Assembly (NCBI GenBank): GCA_963674955.2
Contig: CAXXKR010000004.1
Location: forward strand, 1 to 64,000
Direction: 5' to 3'
DNA: 64,000 bases
Source: G963674955 sp963674955
Lineage (GTDB): Bacteria > Desulfobacterota > Desulfovibrionia > Desulfovibrionales > Desulfovibrionaceae
Below are positions 49,393 through 58,045 of the stretch, piece by piece. Position numbers and translations under genes: made by a program. The first letter of the stretch is position 1. Every line of letters starts with the position of its first letter. Below the pieces are notes generated by a model. The model did not search any database. It saw only the letters and a list, made by a program, of their open reading frames with translations, and was not told the origin of the DNA.

Positions 49393-49986
49393 ATGAATGC
49401 GATACGAAAAAACTTCATCCAGCCGATCATAGACCTTTGGAGCCTTATTATCGGCTTGAAGGTGACCGGCAAGTACTTCTGCTATAAGCACAGGACTGTT
49501 CATTTCCCCCGCAAGGCGGTGGAATTCGACAAACTGGAATCATTTGGCGGGCCCATTGAGCTTGCGCCCAGCCCCAAGGACCCTTCCAAGTCCAAGTGCA
49601 TCGCTTGCGGCATGTGCATGCTCAACTGTCCCAGTGGTTGCCTGACCGTGGTCAAGGCCAAGGCTCCCAAGCCCACTCCCGAACAGGAGAAGGCCTGGGC
49701 CGATGCCGAAGCCAGGGGCGAGAAGGTTGAAAAGCCCAAGGCGCCCAAGGAACCGGCGAAGTTCTTGTACGACTTTTCCCTGTGCAGCCTTTGCGGGACT
49801 TGCATAGAGAATTGTCCAGTGAACACCTTGCGCTTCTCCCACAATATTTACCTTACGGTTAAAGATAGGAAAGAGCTCAAAATGGATCTGCTCGCTCAAT
49901 TGAAGAAGCAGGCCCAAGGCAAGGCTCAGGCGCAGCCCGCGCCCAAGCCCGTATCCGCTGACACCGAGGCAGAAAAAGAGGCTTAA
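49393..49986 (+). CDS. nuoI: Complex I subunit I (two 4Fe-4S clusters)
   Basis: The protein has 197 residues. Two ferredoxin-type motifs are visible: CIACGMCMLNCPSGCL and CSLCGTCIENCPVNTL. Between them is a charged insert of about 45 residues rich in Lys, Pro and Glu (KAKAPKPTPEQEKAWADAEA), longer than in NuoI of E. coli. The C-terminal tail is again Ala/Lys/Pro-rich. In a complex without NuoEFG this is the most likely place where an external electron donor docks. Confidence 0.93.
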   Translation: MNAIRKNFIQPIIDLWSLIIGLKVTGKYFCYKHRTVHFPRKAVEFDKLESFGGPIELAPSPKDPSKSKCIACGMCMLNCPSGCLTVVKAKAPKPTPEQEKAWADAEARGEKVEKPKAPKEPAKFLYDFSLCSLCGTCIENCPVNTLRFSHNIYLTVKDRKELKMDLLAQLKKQAQGKAQAQPAPKPVSADTEAEKEA

Positions 49987-49988
49987 GA

Positions 49989-50501
49989 ATGGAACTTATG
50001 GCAAAAATCGCTTTTGCGGTATATGTGCTCTTAATCCTGTGCGGCGGGGTCATGGCTGTCAAAAGCCAGAGCCTGATTCGCGCATTGGTTGGGCTCATCG
50101 TCACCCTGTTGGGGGTCGCCGGGTTGTACATGCTCCTGGCCTCGCCTTTCATGGCCTTCATGCAGATTCTCATCTACGTGGGCGCTGTCGCGGTACTGAT
50201 CTTTTTCGCCATCGGCCTTTCAAAGGCCGACGAGGACGGGATCGAGTCCGAACCCGCACCGATGCGCAAGTATCTGTACGGGCTGCTGGCCTTCATCACT
50301 CCGGCCGTCATCCTTTCCTGGCTGGTGGTCAAGAATCCGGTCGAGAGCGTTCTGCTGCCTACCGAGGTCGCCATCGGCGAACTTGGCGAGGGCCTGCTTG
50401 GCGGGTATTTTCTGGCCTTTGAGTTGATTTCCGTTGTCTTGTTGGTGGCCATGTCCGGAGCCGTGCTCCTGGCCTGGGAGAAAAGGAGGGAGGATAGATG
50501 A
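49989..50501 (+). CDS. nuoJ: Complex I subunit J
   Basis: The protein has 170 residues with five hydrophobic segments. The typical N-terminal half is VYVLLILCGGVMAVKSQSLI, then RALVGLIVTLLGVAGLYMLL and FMAFMQILIYVGAVAVLIFF (the IQxxxYVGAVxVLxLF motif). It sits between NuoH and NuoK in the membrane arm. The stop overlaps the nuoK start by four bases. Confidence 0.94.
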   Translation: MELMAKIAFAVYVLLILCGGVMAVKSQSLIRALVGLIVTLLGVAGLYMLLASPFMAFMQILIYVGAVAVLIFFAIGLSKADEDGIESEPAPMRKYLYGLLAFITPAVILSWLVVKNPVESVLLPTEVAIGELGEGLLGGYFLAFELISVVLLVAMSGAVLLAWEKRREDR

Positions 50502-50806
50502 GTCCGCTTACTCTCTATCAACTCGTGGCCTTGCTGCTTCTGTGCCTCGGCCTCACAGGGTTGGTGCAACGCAGAAGTCTGGTCGGGATGCTGATCTCGG
50601 TGGAGTTGATGCTTAATGGCGCCGGGCTTTCCATTGTCGCCGCTTCCCAGCTGACCGAGGCCAGTTCGGTTCTCGGACAGCTCGCCGCTCTGTTGGTGAT
50701 GGGATTGGCCGCTGCCGAGGCTACCTTGGTGCTCGCAATCATCGTGGTCGTGTCGAGAAGATTCGGCACAACCAGAACCAGTGACGTATCCACGTTGAAG
50801 GAATAG
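50498..50806 (+). CDS. nuoK: Complex I subunit K
   Basis: The protein has 102 residues with three helices, the usual length for NuoK. The signature LVGMLISVELMLNGAGLSIV includes the conserved membrane Glu (SVELML), and VMGLAAAEATLVLAIIVVVS holds the second Glu. The ribosome-binding site is AGGGAGGATAG. These residues are part of the proton path between NuoH and the antiporter subunits. Confidence 0.95.
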   Translation: MSPLTLYQLVALLLLCLGLTGLVQRRSLVGMLISVELMLNGAGLSIVAASQLTEASSVLGQLAALLVMGLAAAEATLVLAIIVVVSRRFGTTRTSDVSTLKE

Positions 50807-50808
50807 TT

Positions 50809-52302
50809 ATGACGGGGACAATTGAAAGCGCCCGCATGTTGCTGCCCGTAGCGATCACGTTGATCGCTCCGCTTTGCATCTGGCTGAACAGGAAAGACAT
50901 TAATAAACGCGAAGCAACCTCACTGGTTGCCGCGTGCGCGACCTTCCTCCTGGTCCTTTCCATGGCTCCCAGGATTCTGGACGGTGAGATTCTGATCTAC
51001 ACCCTGTTCAATATCATGCCGGGAATCACTGTTACTTTTTGCGTTGACGGACTTAGCATGATTTTCGCCTTGGTGGCCTCGTTTCTCTGGATATTCGCCA
51101 CCAGCTACAACATCGGCTACATGCGGGGACTCAACGAACACGCCCAGACCCGCTACTACGTTTGTTTCGCAGTGGCCATCTTCGGCGCCATCGGAGTTGC
51201 CTTTTCCGCAAACATTTTCACCTTGTACCTTTTCTATGAGGTGATCACAGTATTCACGTATCCTCTGGTCGCTCACCATCAGGATGAGGAAGGCTACAAC
51301 GGAGCCAGGAAGTATCTTGTGTACCTCATGGGTACCTCCAAACTGTTCCTGCTTCCTGCGATGGTGCTGACCTACGTCCTTTGCGGTACCCTGGACATGC
51401 ACCTCGGCGACATGGTCACGGGCATGTTCCCGGCTGAAGTCGTTGCCGAGCATCCCGTCCTGGTGACCATCACATACATCCTTTATGTGGCCGGTATCGC
51501 AAAGGCCGCCATCATGCCGTTTCACAACTGGCTGCCCTCGGCCATGGTCGCGCCCACGCCGGTATCCGCATTGCTGCACGCGGTGGCCGTTGTTAAGGCC
51601 GGTGTCTTTTCCCTAAGCCGCGTCATCCTTTCCGGCTTCGGGCTGGAGACCATGGACACCCTAAACCTGGGCATACCAACGGCCTATCTGGCGGCCTTCA
51701 CCATCGTGGTGGCCTCCATGATCGCGCTGACCAAGAACGATCTCAAGGCAAGGCTGGCCTATTCAACCGTCAGCCAGCTTTCCTATATCATCATCGGCGT
51801 GACCATGCTCACGCCTGCGGCAGTGCAGGGCGGACTTATCCATATCGCCCACCACGCCTTTTCCAAGATCACTCTGTTCTTCGCGGCCGGAGCGATCTAT
51901 GTGGTCACACACACAAAGCAGATAGACAAGATGAACGGTTTCGGCCGCCGCATGCCCTGGACCTTTGGCGCTTTCGCCTTGGCGTCCCTGTCCATGATCG
52001 GCGTGCCGCCCGTGTGCGGTTTTGTTTCTAAATGGTATCTGGTCAACGGCACCTTGCAGAACGGACAGATCATCCTTCTCATCGCGCTTTTGGCCAGTAC
52101 GGCGCTGAATGCTGGCTACTTTGTGCCCATCATTTACCGTGCGTTCTTCATGAAACCCGCTCCCGATGCAAATATTGGACAGTATTCCGAGGCATCCAAG
52201 ACCATGGTCGTACCCTTGTTTCTCACGGCCCTGATCTCCGTATTCCTTGGTCTCTATCCGAGCGTGTTCATGAATTTCGTAAGGGTATTCGGGAACTTCT
52301 AG
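50809..52302 (+). CDS. Mrp-type antiporter-like complex I subunit (first of two additional)
   Basis: The protein has 497 residues and about fourteen helices. The antiporter core is complete: Glu in FTLYLFYEVITVFTYPLVAH, Lys in GIAKAAIMPFHNWLPSAMVA and Lys in LLHAVAVVKAGVFSLSRV, plus HHAFSKITLFFAAGAI. It is closest in character to MrpD/NuoM-type proteins, not to the long NuoL. In standard operons nuoL follows nuoK here. It probably pumps H+ or Na+ as part of the membrane arm. Two bases after nuoK. Confidence 0.9.
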   Translation: MTGTIESARMLLPVAITLIAPLCIWLNRKDINKREATSLVAACATFLLVLSMAPRILDGEILIYTLFNIMPGITVTFCVDGLSMIFALVASFLWIFATSYNIGYMRGLNEHAQTRYYVCFAVAIFGAIGVAFSANIFTLYLFYEVITVFTYPLVAHHQDEEGYNGARKYLVYLMGTSKLFLLPAMVLTYVLCGTLDMHLGDMVTGMFPAEVVAEHPVLVTITYILYVAGIAKAAIMPFHNWLPSAMVAPTPVSALLHAVAVVKAGVFSLSRVILSGFGLETMDTLNLGIPTAYLAAFTIVVASMIALTKNDLKARLAYSTVSQLSYIIIGVTMLTPAAVQGGLIHIAHHAFSKITLFFAAGAIYVVTHTKQIDKMNGFGRRMPWTFGAFALASLSMIGVPPVCGFVSKWYLVNGTLQNGQIILLIALLASTALNAGYFVPIIYRAFFMKPAPDANIGQYSEASKTMVVPLFLTALISVFLGLYPSVFMNFVRVFGNF

Positions 52303-52312
52303 GGGGCTTGTA

Positions 52313-52576
52313 ATGAGTAACGGATTAGGCGGATTGCTGGATAAACTCAGAGAACAATGGAAGGCCTGGACGGTCATCCTGTTCACGATCCTGGCCGGAT
52401 TGGTCGCGATCAATGTCTGGGTGCGCCCTCCGATCGTTGAATTTCACTACGATCAGTACGCCGGTTTCTGGCCGGTATTCGGATTCGGCATAGGCCTGGT
52501 GATGGTCATTGTCATGAAAAAGATCGTTCAACCCATGATCGCCCGGGACGAGGATTTCTATGATCGGGACAACTGA
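52313..52576 (+). CDS. Small two-helix membrane protein in the complex I operon
   Basis: The protein has 87 residues. Two helices are seen: WTVILFTILAGLVAINVWVR and FWPVFGFGIGLVMVIVMKKI. I recognise no family. It lies between the two extra antiporter genes, overlapping the second by 17 bases, so it is translationally coupled and most likely an accessory subunit of this complex. A role similar to small Mrp or Mbh accessory subunits is possible but not shown. Confidence 0.65.
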   Translation: MSNGLGGLLDKLREQWKAWTVILFTILAGLVAINVWVRPPIVEFHYDQYAGFWPVFGFGIGLVMVIVMKKIVQPMIARDEDFYDRDN

Positions 52577-54341
52577 GTTTCTCCATCCTGCCCTTGGCTA
52601 TATCGCCTTGGCGCTTGCGCTGCCCTTTTTCAAGGGCTCGCAATGGAAGTGGCTGCTGCTGATACCTCCGGTATTGGCCATCTACAGTGTTTTCACAATG
52701 GCACCGGGCATGTACGGAACCCTGCCTTACCTCGACCAGACCCTGGTCTTCGGCAAGGTGGACAGGCTCTCCATATTCTTTGCCCAGGTCTTCGCCATAA
52801 TGTCCTTGATCGGCTTCATTTATTCGTTGCACGTCAAGGACAAAGCCCAGCATATTTCAGCCTGCCTCTACGTGGCGGGCGGCATGGGCTGCCTGTTCGC
52901 CGGAGACCTGTTGACGCTGTTCATATTCTGGGAGTTGATGTCCGTCGGGTCCACCTTCCTGGTCTTCCTGAACCGCACCGACGAGTCCGTCAAGGCCGCC
53001 TTCAGGTACTTTTTGTACCACACTGTGGGCGGACTGTTCCTGCTTGCCGGACTTCTGCTCAGGTACAAGGCGCTCGGAACATTTGAATTCGTGCACATGG
53101 ATCCGATGGCTGCCCAGTATTACGACTGGCTCATCCTCATCGGTTTCTGCGTCAACGCCGCCGTGGTTCCGCTCCATGCCTGGCTGCCCGACGCTTATCC
53201 CAGAGGTACCGTGACCGGTTCCGTCTTCATGTGCGCCTACACCACAAAGACCGCCGTGTACGTGCTTTGCCGCGGATTCGCCGGATGGGAAGTCCTGGCC
53301 GTGGCCGGCACCGTCATGTGCGTCTACGGCGTGCTTTACGCGTGCATAGAGAACAACGCCCGCAGGATTCTTTCCTATCACATCGTTTCCCAGGTCGGTT
53401 ACATGGTGGCCGGCATCGGAATCGGTACGGCGATGACGCTCAACGGCGCGGTTGCCCACGCTTACGCGCATATTCTTTATAAAGGTCTGCTCTTCATGGG
53501 CACCGGCTGCCTGCTCTACGCCGCCGGGACGCAGAAACTCAACGAGCTGGGCGGTTTGGCCGGTCGGCTCCCCTGGGTCATGGTCCTTTACATGGTTGCG
53601 GCTCTTTCCATCTCCGGAATGCCGCTCTTCAACGGCTTCATTTCCAAGACCATGACCATCGCCGGCGCGGCTCACGCCCATCAGACATGGATCGCCATTG
53701 GTATGGAAGTCGCCGCTGTTGGTACATTCCTCTCAGTCGGCATCAAGCTCCCGTATTTCGCTTTCTGGGCCAAGCCCATTGACCGGACTCGCGAGCTCAA
53801 ACCGATTCCGTGGAACATGTATTTGGGTATGGCCATCGGCGGCACACTCTGCATCGCGCAGGGCGTATACCCCGACATGCTTTATCGCTATCTGCCTTTC
53901 GCCATGGAGCACGCCTACCATCCGTGGACTACCTGGCATGTGCTTCAGGCTCTGATGCTGCTTGGCTTCTCCGGTCTGGCATTCTACTTCACCTGCGGCA
54001 TCATCACGCCTCATGCGAAGCTCAATCTGGACTTCGACTACTTCTACCGTCTCATCGGCAGGGGAGTCCTGGCTTTGCTTTGCAAGCCCATATCCCTGGT
54101 TGACGATAGGTGGACCGAGGCCTACAGGACCGGCGGCCTGCGCGGGTTGCTGGGCATAGCGACGGGAACCGTCTGGTTCGACACGAAGGGCATTGATACT
54201 GTTGTGGATGGGACGGCCTATACCGTACGCGGCATAGGCAGGGCTGGAGCCAAAGTGCAGACCGGCCGCCTCCAGGATTATTTGGCTCTGGCCGCCGTGC
54301 TGGCACTTTGTGTGTTTGGCTTGGCCTGGTACCTCGGTTAG
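52560..54341 (+). CDS. Antiporter-like complex I subunit with C-terminal extension (second of two additional)
   Basis: The protein has 593 residues. The N-terminal core has Glu in LLTLFIFWELMSVGSTFLVF and the motif SYHIVSQVGYMVAGIGIG with AYAHILYKGLLFMGTG, typical of MrpD or NuoL. In the helix preceding VVPLHAWLPDAYPR the lysine that all other three antiporter subunits here have is replaced by Asn (IGFCVNAAVVPLHAW). Lys in AYTTKTAVYVL remains. The C-terminus has a long amphipathic part and a last helix (YLALAAVLALCVFGLAWYLG), as in NuoL. This one may be the distal subunit. Confidence 0.88.
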   Translation: MIGTTEFLHPALGYIALALALPFFKGSQWKWLLLIPPVLAIYSVFTMAPGMYGTLPYLDQTLVFGKVDRLSIFFAQVFAIMSLIGFIYSLHVKDKAQHISACLYVAGGMGCLFAGDLLTLFIFWELMSVGSTFLVFLNRTDESVKAAFRYFLYHTVGGLFLLAGLLLRYKALGTFEFVHMDPMAAQYYDWLILIGFCVNAAVVPLHAWLPDAYPRGTVTGSVFMCAYTTKTAVYVLCRGFAGWEVLAVAGTVMCVYGVLYACIENNARRILSYHIVSQVGYMVAGIGIGTAMTLNGAVAHAYAHILYKGLLFMGTGCLLYAAGTQKLNELGGLAGRLPWVMVLYMVAALSISGMPLFNGFISKTMTIAGAAHAHQTWIAIGMEVAAVGTFLSVGIKLPYFAFWAKPIDRTRELKPIPWNMYLGMAIGGTLCIAQGVYPDMLYRYLPFAMEHAYHPWTTWHVLQALMLLGFSGLAFYFTCGIITPHAKLNLDFDYFYRLIGRGVLALLCKPISLVDDRWTEAYRTGGLRGLLGIATGTVWFDTKGIDTVVDGTAYTVRGIGRAGAKVQTGRLQDYLALAAVLALCVFGLAWYLG

Positions 54342-54368
54342 ACCAAGAAACTTTACGGAGATCACGCT

Positions 54369-55913
54369 TTGGACGTCGGATATCCGGTATTAAGCAGTCT
54401 GGTTTTCCTACCGCTCATAGCAGCGATGGGACTCTTCCTGATCCGCGGCGAGGCGGTAGTACGCATGTATACAATGGCGGTTTCAGTTCTGGAACTGATC
54501 CTGGCCATACCTCTCTTCCTCGGATTCAATTTCAGCTCCGACTTCCAGTTTGTGGAGCGTATGCCCTGGGTGCCGCAATGGGGACTTGAGTATCACTTGG
54601 CCGTGGATGGCATCAGCTATCTCATGGTCCTGTTGACCCTCTTCACACTCCCCATGTGCGTCTTGTGCTCATGGACCTACATCTCCAAACGGGTCAAGGA
54701 GTTTCACTTCTGTCTGCTGTTCATGACCGCAGCCTGCGTGGGCGTGTTCACGGCACTGGATTTCGTACTATTCTACGTCTTCTGGGAAGCCATGCTCATC
54801 CCCATGTATCTGCTTATCGCGGTCTGGGGCGGCGATGAACGGCGCTACGCATCCATCAAGTTCTTCCTGTATACGCTTGCCGGAAGCACGCTCCTGCTGG
54901 TCGCCATAGTGGCCTTCAAGATCGTTGGCGGCACGTTCTCCATCCCTGAACTCATGCAGCAGGACTTCTCCTTCAGGTTCCAGTTCTGGGCCTTCCTGGC
55001 AATGAGCCTGGCCTTTGCCATCAAGGTGCCCATGTTCCCCTTCCACACATGGCTTCCCGCAGCGCACGTCCAGGCTCCTTCGGCCGGCAGCGTGATCCTT
55101 GCGGCCATTTTGTTGAAGATGGGAACATACGGCTTCCTGAGGTTCAGCCTTCCGCTGACCCCGGCAGCCAGCGAGTACTTCGCGCCCATGATGATCGCCA
55201 TATCCATCGCCTCCATCCTCTACGGAGGAGCCGTGGCCCTCGGACAGACGGACATCAAGAAACTGGTAGCCTATTCCTCTGTGGGGCACATGGGTTTCGT
55301 GACCCTTGGCATATTCCTCTTCAACCTGCGGGGAGTCGAGGGCGCGCTTTTTCAGATGCTGAACCACGGCATCGTTACAGGCGCAATGTTTATGATGATC
55401 GGCTGCGTCTACGAACGCAGCCACAGTCGCAACATCTCCGATAACATGGGCCTGGGCAAATATCTGCCCGCCTTCATGTTCTTCTGGGGCTTGTTTGCGT
55501 TGGCCTCTTTCGGGTTCCCAGGAACCAACGGGTTTGTCGGCGAGATTTTGGTCTTTGTCGGCGCCTTTGAGGACAATCTCTGGATCGGTGCCTGTCTGGT
55601 GCCGGGCGCATTGCTCGCAGCGGCCTACATGCTTCGCGTTTCGCAGAAGATGGCCTGGGGCGAGCCTGCCTCGCCAACCAGCAAATGGACCGACTTGAAC
55701 GCTCGCGAATGGGTCTACCTGACCGTTCCCGCCGTTTTCGTTCTGGTCATCGGCCTTGCTCCGGGATACTTCTTCAAGGTCATCGATCCCTCGATCGAAA
55801 AGCTTTTGAAGGATGTCAAGGAAAGAGCGCATGTGCAACGTGTGGAAGATGAAAAACCATTGGTAACGGCCGCCCGGAATCTGTTCGAGGGTTCCGCGAC
55901 GGTGAAGAACTAG
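54369..55913 (+). CDS. nuoM: Complex I subunit M
   Basis: The protein has 514 residues from a TTG start supported by GGAG nine bases upstream. The NuoM-type core is complete: FVLFYVFWEAMLIPMYLLIA (Glu), LAFAIKVPMFPFHTWLPAAH (Lys) and AAILLKMGTYGFLRFSLPLT (Lys). It pumps protons in the membrane arm. Twenty-seven bases from the preceding gene. Confidence 0.95.
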   Translation: MDVGYPVLSSLVFLPLIAAMGLFLIRGEAVVRMYTMAVSVLELILAIPLFLGFNFSSDFQFVERMPWVPQWGLEYHLAVDGISYLMVLLTLFTLPMCVLCSWTYISKRVKEFHFCLLFMTAACVGVFTALDFVLFYVFWEAMLIPMYLLIAVWGGDERRYASIKFFLYTLAGSTLLLVAIVAFKIVGGTFSIPELMQQDFSFRFQFWAFLAMSLAFAIKVPMFPFHTWLPAAHVQAPSAGSVILAAILLKMGTYGFLRFSLPLTPAASEYFAPMMIAISIASILYGGAVALGQTDIKKLVAYSSVGHMGFVTLGIFLFNLRGVEGALFQMLNHGIVTGAMFMMIGCVYERSHSRNISDNMGLGKYLPAFMFFWGLFALASFGFPGTNGFVGEILVFVGAFEDNLWIGACLVPGALLAAAYMLRVSQKMAWGEPASPTSKWTDLNAREWVYLTVPAVFVLVIGLAPGYFFKVIDPSIEKLLKDVKERAHVQRVEDEKPLVTAARNLFEGSATVKN

Positions 55914-55925
55914 GGAGTGGCGGAC

Positions 55926-57353
55926 GTGAATTTCAGCCCCATTCTTATTGTCCCGGAACTCTTTCAGTTGCTGCTGATTGTAGCGCTCTTCATCCAGAGC
56001 CTCGGGAGCAGGGAATGGCAGCCCCACACTGAAAGGTGGCTGCCGCTATTCGCCGGCTTTGGCTTCATTGTTTCCATGGCGTCTGTTGGCGTCAGCGGAA
56101 CGATGTTCTATGGCGTGTATCAAGTGGACACCATGTCCCAATTCTTCAAAGTGGTCATCGCGGCGGGTTTCTTTATCGCCGTGCTCAATGCCTCGAGGCA
56201 GCCCACGCTTGGAGAGGAAAGGCGCGCCGATTACTTCTTTTTCCTGGCGCTCAGCGCCTGGGGCTTGATGCTCCTGGCCTCATCCGTGGAATTGATCACC
56301 ATTTATCTGGCCCTGGAGCTTGCCTCCTACAGCCTGTATGCGGTCATTCCCCTACGCACCAGAGACAAGGGAGCTGCCGAAGCCGCCATCAAGTACATAA
56401 TCTTCGGAGCTGTAGCCACTGCCTTGGCGCTATACGGCTTCTCCTACATCCTTGCCGCACAGCACACCACCTACGTGGCCGAGTTGATGGGCAAGTCCTG
56501 GAGTTTTGCCGAGAATCCCATGGCCGTTGTGGGCCTGTCGCTGTTCCTTTGCGGCATGTTCTACAAGCTGGCGCTTTTTCCGCTGCACTTCTGGTGCCCG
56601 GATGTCTACCAGGGCGCAAGCAACGAGACGGCCGCATATATCGCGACGCTGCCCAAGCTCGGCGCTGTGGTCATTCTCATCCGCCTGGCGACCTTTCTCA
56701 AGCCCGGCATGGAGATCACGACCATCCTGGCCGTGCTCGGCGCCATATCCATGACCTTCGGAAACCTTTCGGCCCTGGCGCAAAAGGACGTCAAGAGGCT
56801 GCTCGGTTTCTCGTCTGTTGCCCATGCCGGTTACGTCATGGTCGGTCTTGTGGTCGGGACCGCAATGGGACTCGCTGCAGCGGCCTTCTATGCCCTGGCC
56901 TACGTGGTCATGAACCTGCTCTGCTTCTGGGTCGTCAGCCGCATAGCAACTGATGGACGCAATCTTGAACTGAACAGCCTGAACGGTCTTTACAAGCGTT
57001 CGCCGGTGCTGGCCTTCAGTCTGGCCGTGGGCGCTTTTGCCCTGGTCGGTCTGCCGCCCACCGTAGGCTTCATGGGCAAGTTCTTCCTGATCACCGCCGC
57101 CTGGGATCATGGCTACAACTGGCTGATCATCACCCTGGTCTTGAACAGCGCCATAGCCATCTACTACTATCTCAGCCTGGTTCGCCACGCCTACACCGAG
57201 GAAGATCCGGGCGTTGACGCTCCCATGCCCGACAACAGCGCATTCAGCCTTGCCGGAGCTGGCCTGCTGGCTGCCGTTGTCCTGGTTCTGGGGCTGGTTC
57301 CCGGTCCGCTGTTTGGATTTGCGGTCTCCGCAGGAAAGGGCCTTCTGCCTTAA
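55926..57353 (+). CDS. nuoN: Complex I subunit N
   Basis: The protein has 475 residues from the GTG at 55926, eight bases after AGGGAG; a GTG at 55917 would overlap that ribosome-binding site. The NuoN motifs are LITIYLALELASYSLYAVIP, CGMFYKLALFPLHFWCPDVY with QGASNE and the Lys-containing YIATLPKLGAVVILIRL. It is the last subunit gene, followed by a strong terminator. NuoN is the antiporter-type subunit nearest to NuoK. Confidence 0.95.
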   Translation: MNFSPILIVPELFQLLLIVALFIQSLGSREWQPHTERWLPLFAGFGFIVSMASVGVSGTMFYGVYQVDTMSQFFKVVIAAGFFIAVLNASRQPTLGEERRADYFFFLALSAWGLMLLASSVELITIYLALELASYSLYAVIPLRTRDKGAAEAAIKYIIFGAVATALALYGFSYILAAQHTTYVAELMGKSWSFAENPMAVVGLSLFLCGMFYKLALFPLHFWCPDVYQGASNETAAYIATLPKLGAVVILIRLATFLKPGMEITTILAVLGAISMTFGNLSALAQKDVKRLLGFSSVAHAGYVMVGLVVGTAMGLAAAAFYALAYVVMNLLCFWVVSRIATDGRNLELNSLNGLYKRSPVLAFSLAVGAFALVGLPPTVGFMGKFFLITAAWDHGYNWLIITLVLNSAIAIYYYLSLVRHAYTEEDPGVDAPMPDNSAFSLAGAGLLAAVVLVLGLVPGPLFGFAVSAGKGLLP

Positions 57354-57375
57354 CTCTCATTCAACCAACCGGAAA

Positions 57376-57405
57376 GGGGAGCTGATCACAGCTCCCCTTT
57401 TTTTT
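57376..57405 (+). terminator. Rho-independent terminator of the nuo operon
   Basis: GGGGAGCTG and CAGCTCCCC make a perfect nine-base stem with a four-base loop and eight Ts after it. Confidence 0.96.
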
Positions 57406-57475
57406 GTCCTGGCTATTGCCCGAGACAGCTCAATGTCTTACCTTCTGTGTGCAACAGTATGAAAAGGATGAAGCC

Positions 57476-58030
57476 ATGCATGAAACAAGCTTGAACAATA
57501 CGCTCATGGATTATCTGACCGGACAGGAAGTTGAGGAAACAACTTACGAGGAGTTTCGTCAGGCTCTGGCCAAGTTGCTGGTTGAGGAGAAGGGCTATCC
57601 CAAGGCCAATCTCAGACCCAAGGTAAGATTCGCGTACAAGATCGAGGGCAAGGAGTTTGTCCGTGACCTGGACCTTGTGGCCTATGACGACGAGGGCCGG
57701 GCGTTGATGGTGATCCTGTTCTGTTCCGGCGTGGTGGGAAGCTACGAACGCGAAACCGTGCTGGCAGCACGTCTAGTGGAAGGAGGCCCCGCATTTTTGG
57801 GGCTGGTTACGGACACAAAGGACGCCACACTGTTGCGTGCGGATTCCGGCGGGATCATTGGGCAGGGAATGCATGCCCTGCCGCGTTGGGAGGAATTGCT
57901 GGAAATGACCAAAGGCATGGAAAGGATGACCGTCACGGCTGAGGATCGTAGCAAGAACCTGCGCATTTTCCACGCCTACAGCGGATTTCTGTACGGCACT
58001 TGTTGCGGATCGTCCTGCTCCAGCGGCTAA
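57476..58030 (+). CDS. Orphan HsdR_N-like (type I restriction enzyme N-terminal-like) protein
   Basis: The protein has 184 residues from the ATG at 57476, with AAGGATG upstream. Residues 15-90 resemble the nuclease-like N-terminal domain of type I restriction R subunits: EFRQALAKLLVEEKGYPKAN, RPKVRFAYKIEGKEFVRDLD, then LVAYDDEGRALMVILFCSGV. The catalytic acidic-Lys pattern is only partly visible. The C-terminus ends with a small cysteine group, GTCCGSSCSSG, perhaps a metal site. No hsdM or hsdS gene is nearby, so it is an orphan of unknown role. Confidence 0.65.
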   Translation: MHETSLNNTLMDYLTGQEVEETTYEEFRQALAKLLVEEKGYPKANLRPKVRFAYKIEGKEFVRDLDLVAYDDEGRALMVILFCSGVVGSYERETVLAARLVEGGPAFLGLVTDTKDATLLRADSGGIIGQGMHALPRWEELLEMTKGMERMTVTAEDRSKNLRIFHAYSGFLYGTCCGSSCSSG

Positions 58031-58045
58031 TTTCGCCAAGGGCGG

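Noticed and set aside
57476..58030. Type I restriction-modification system
   Set aside because: No methylase, specificity or helicase gene in the window.
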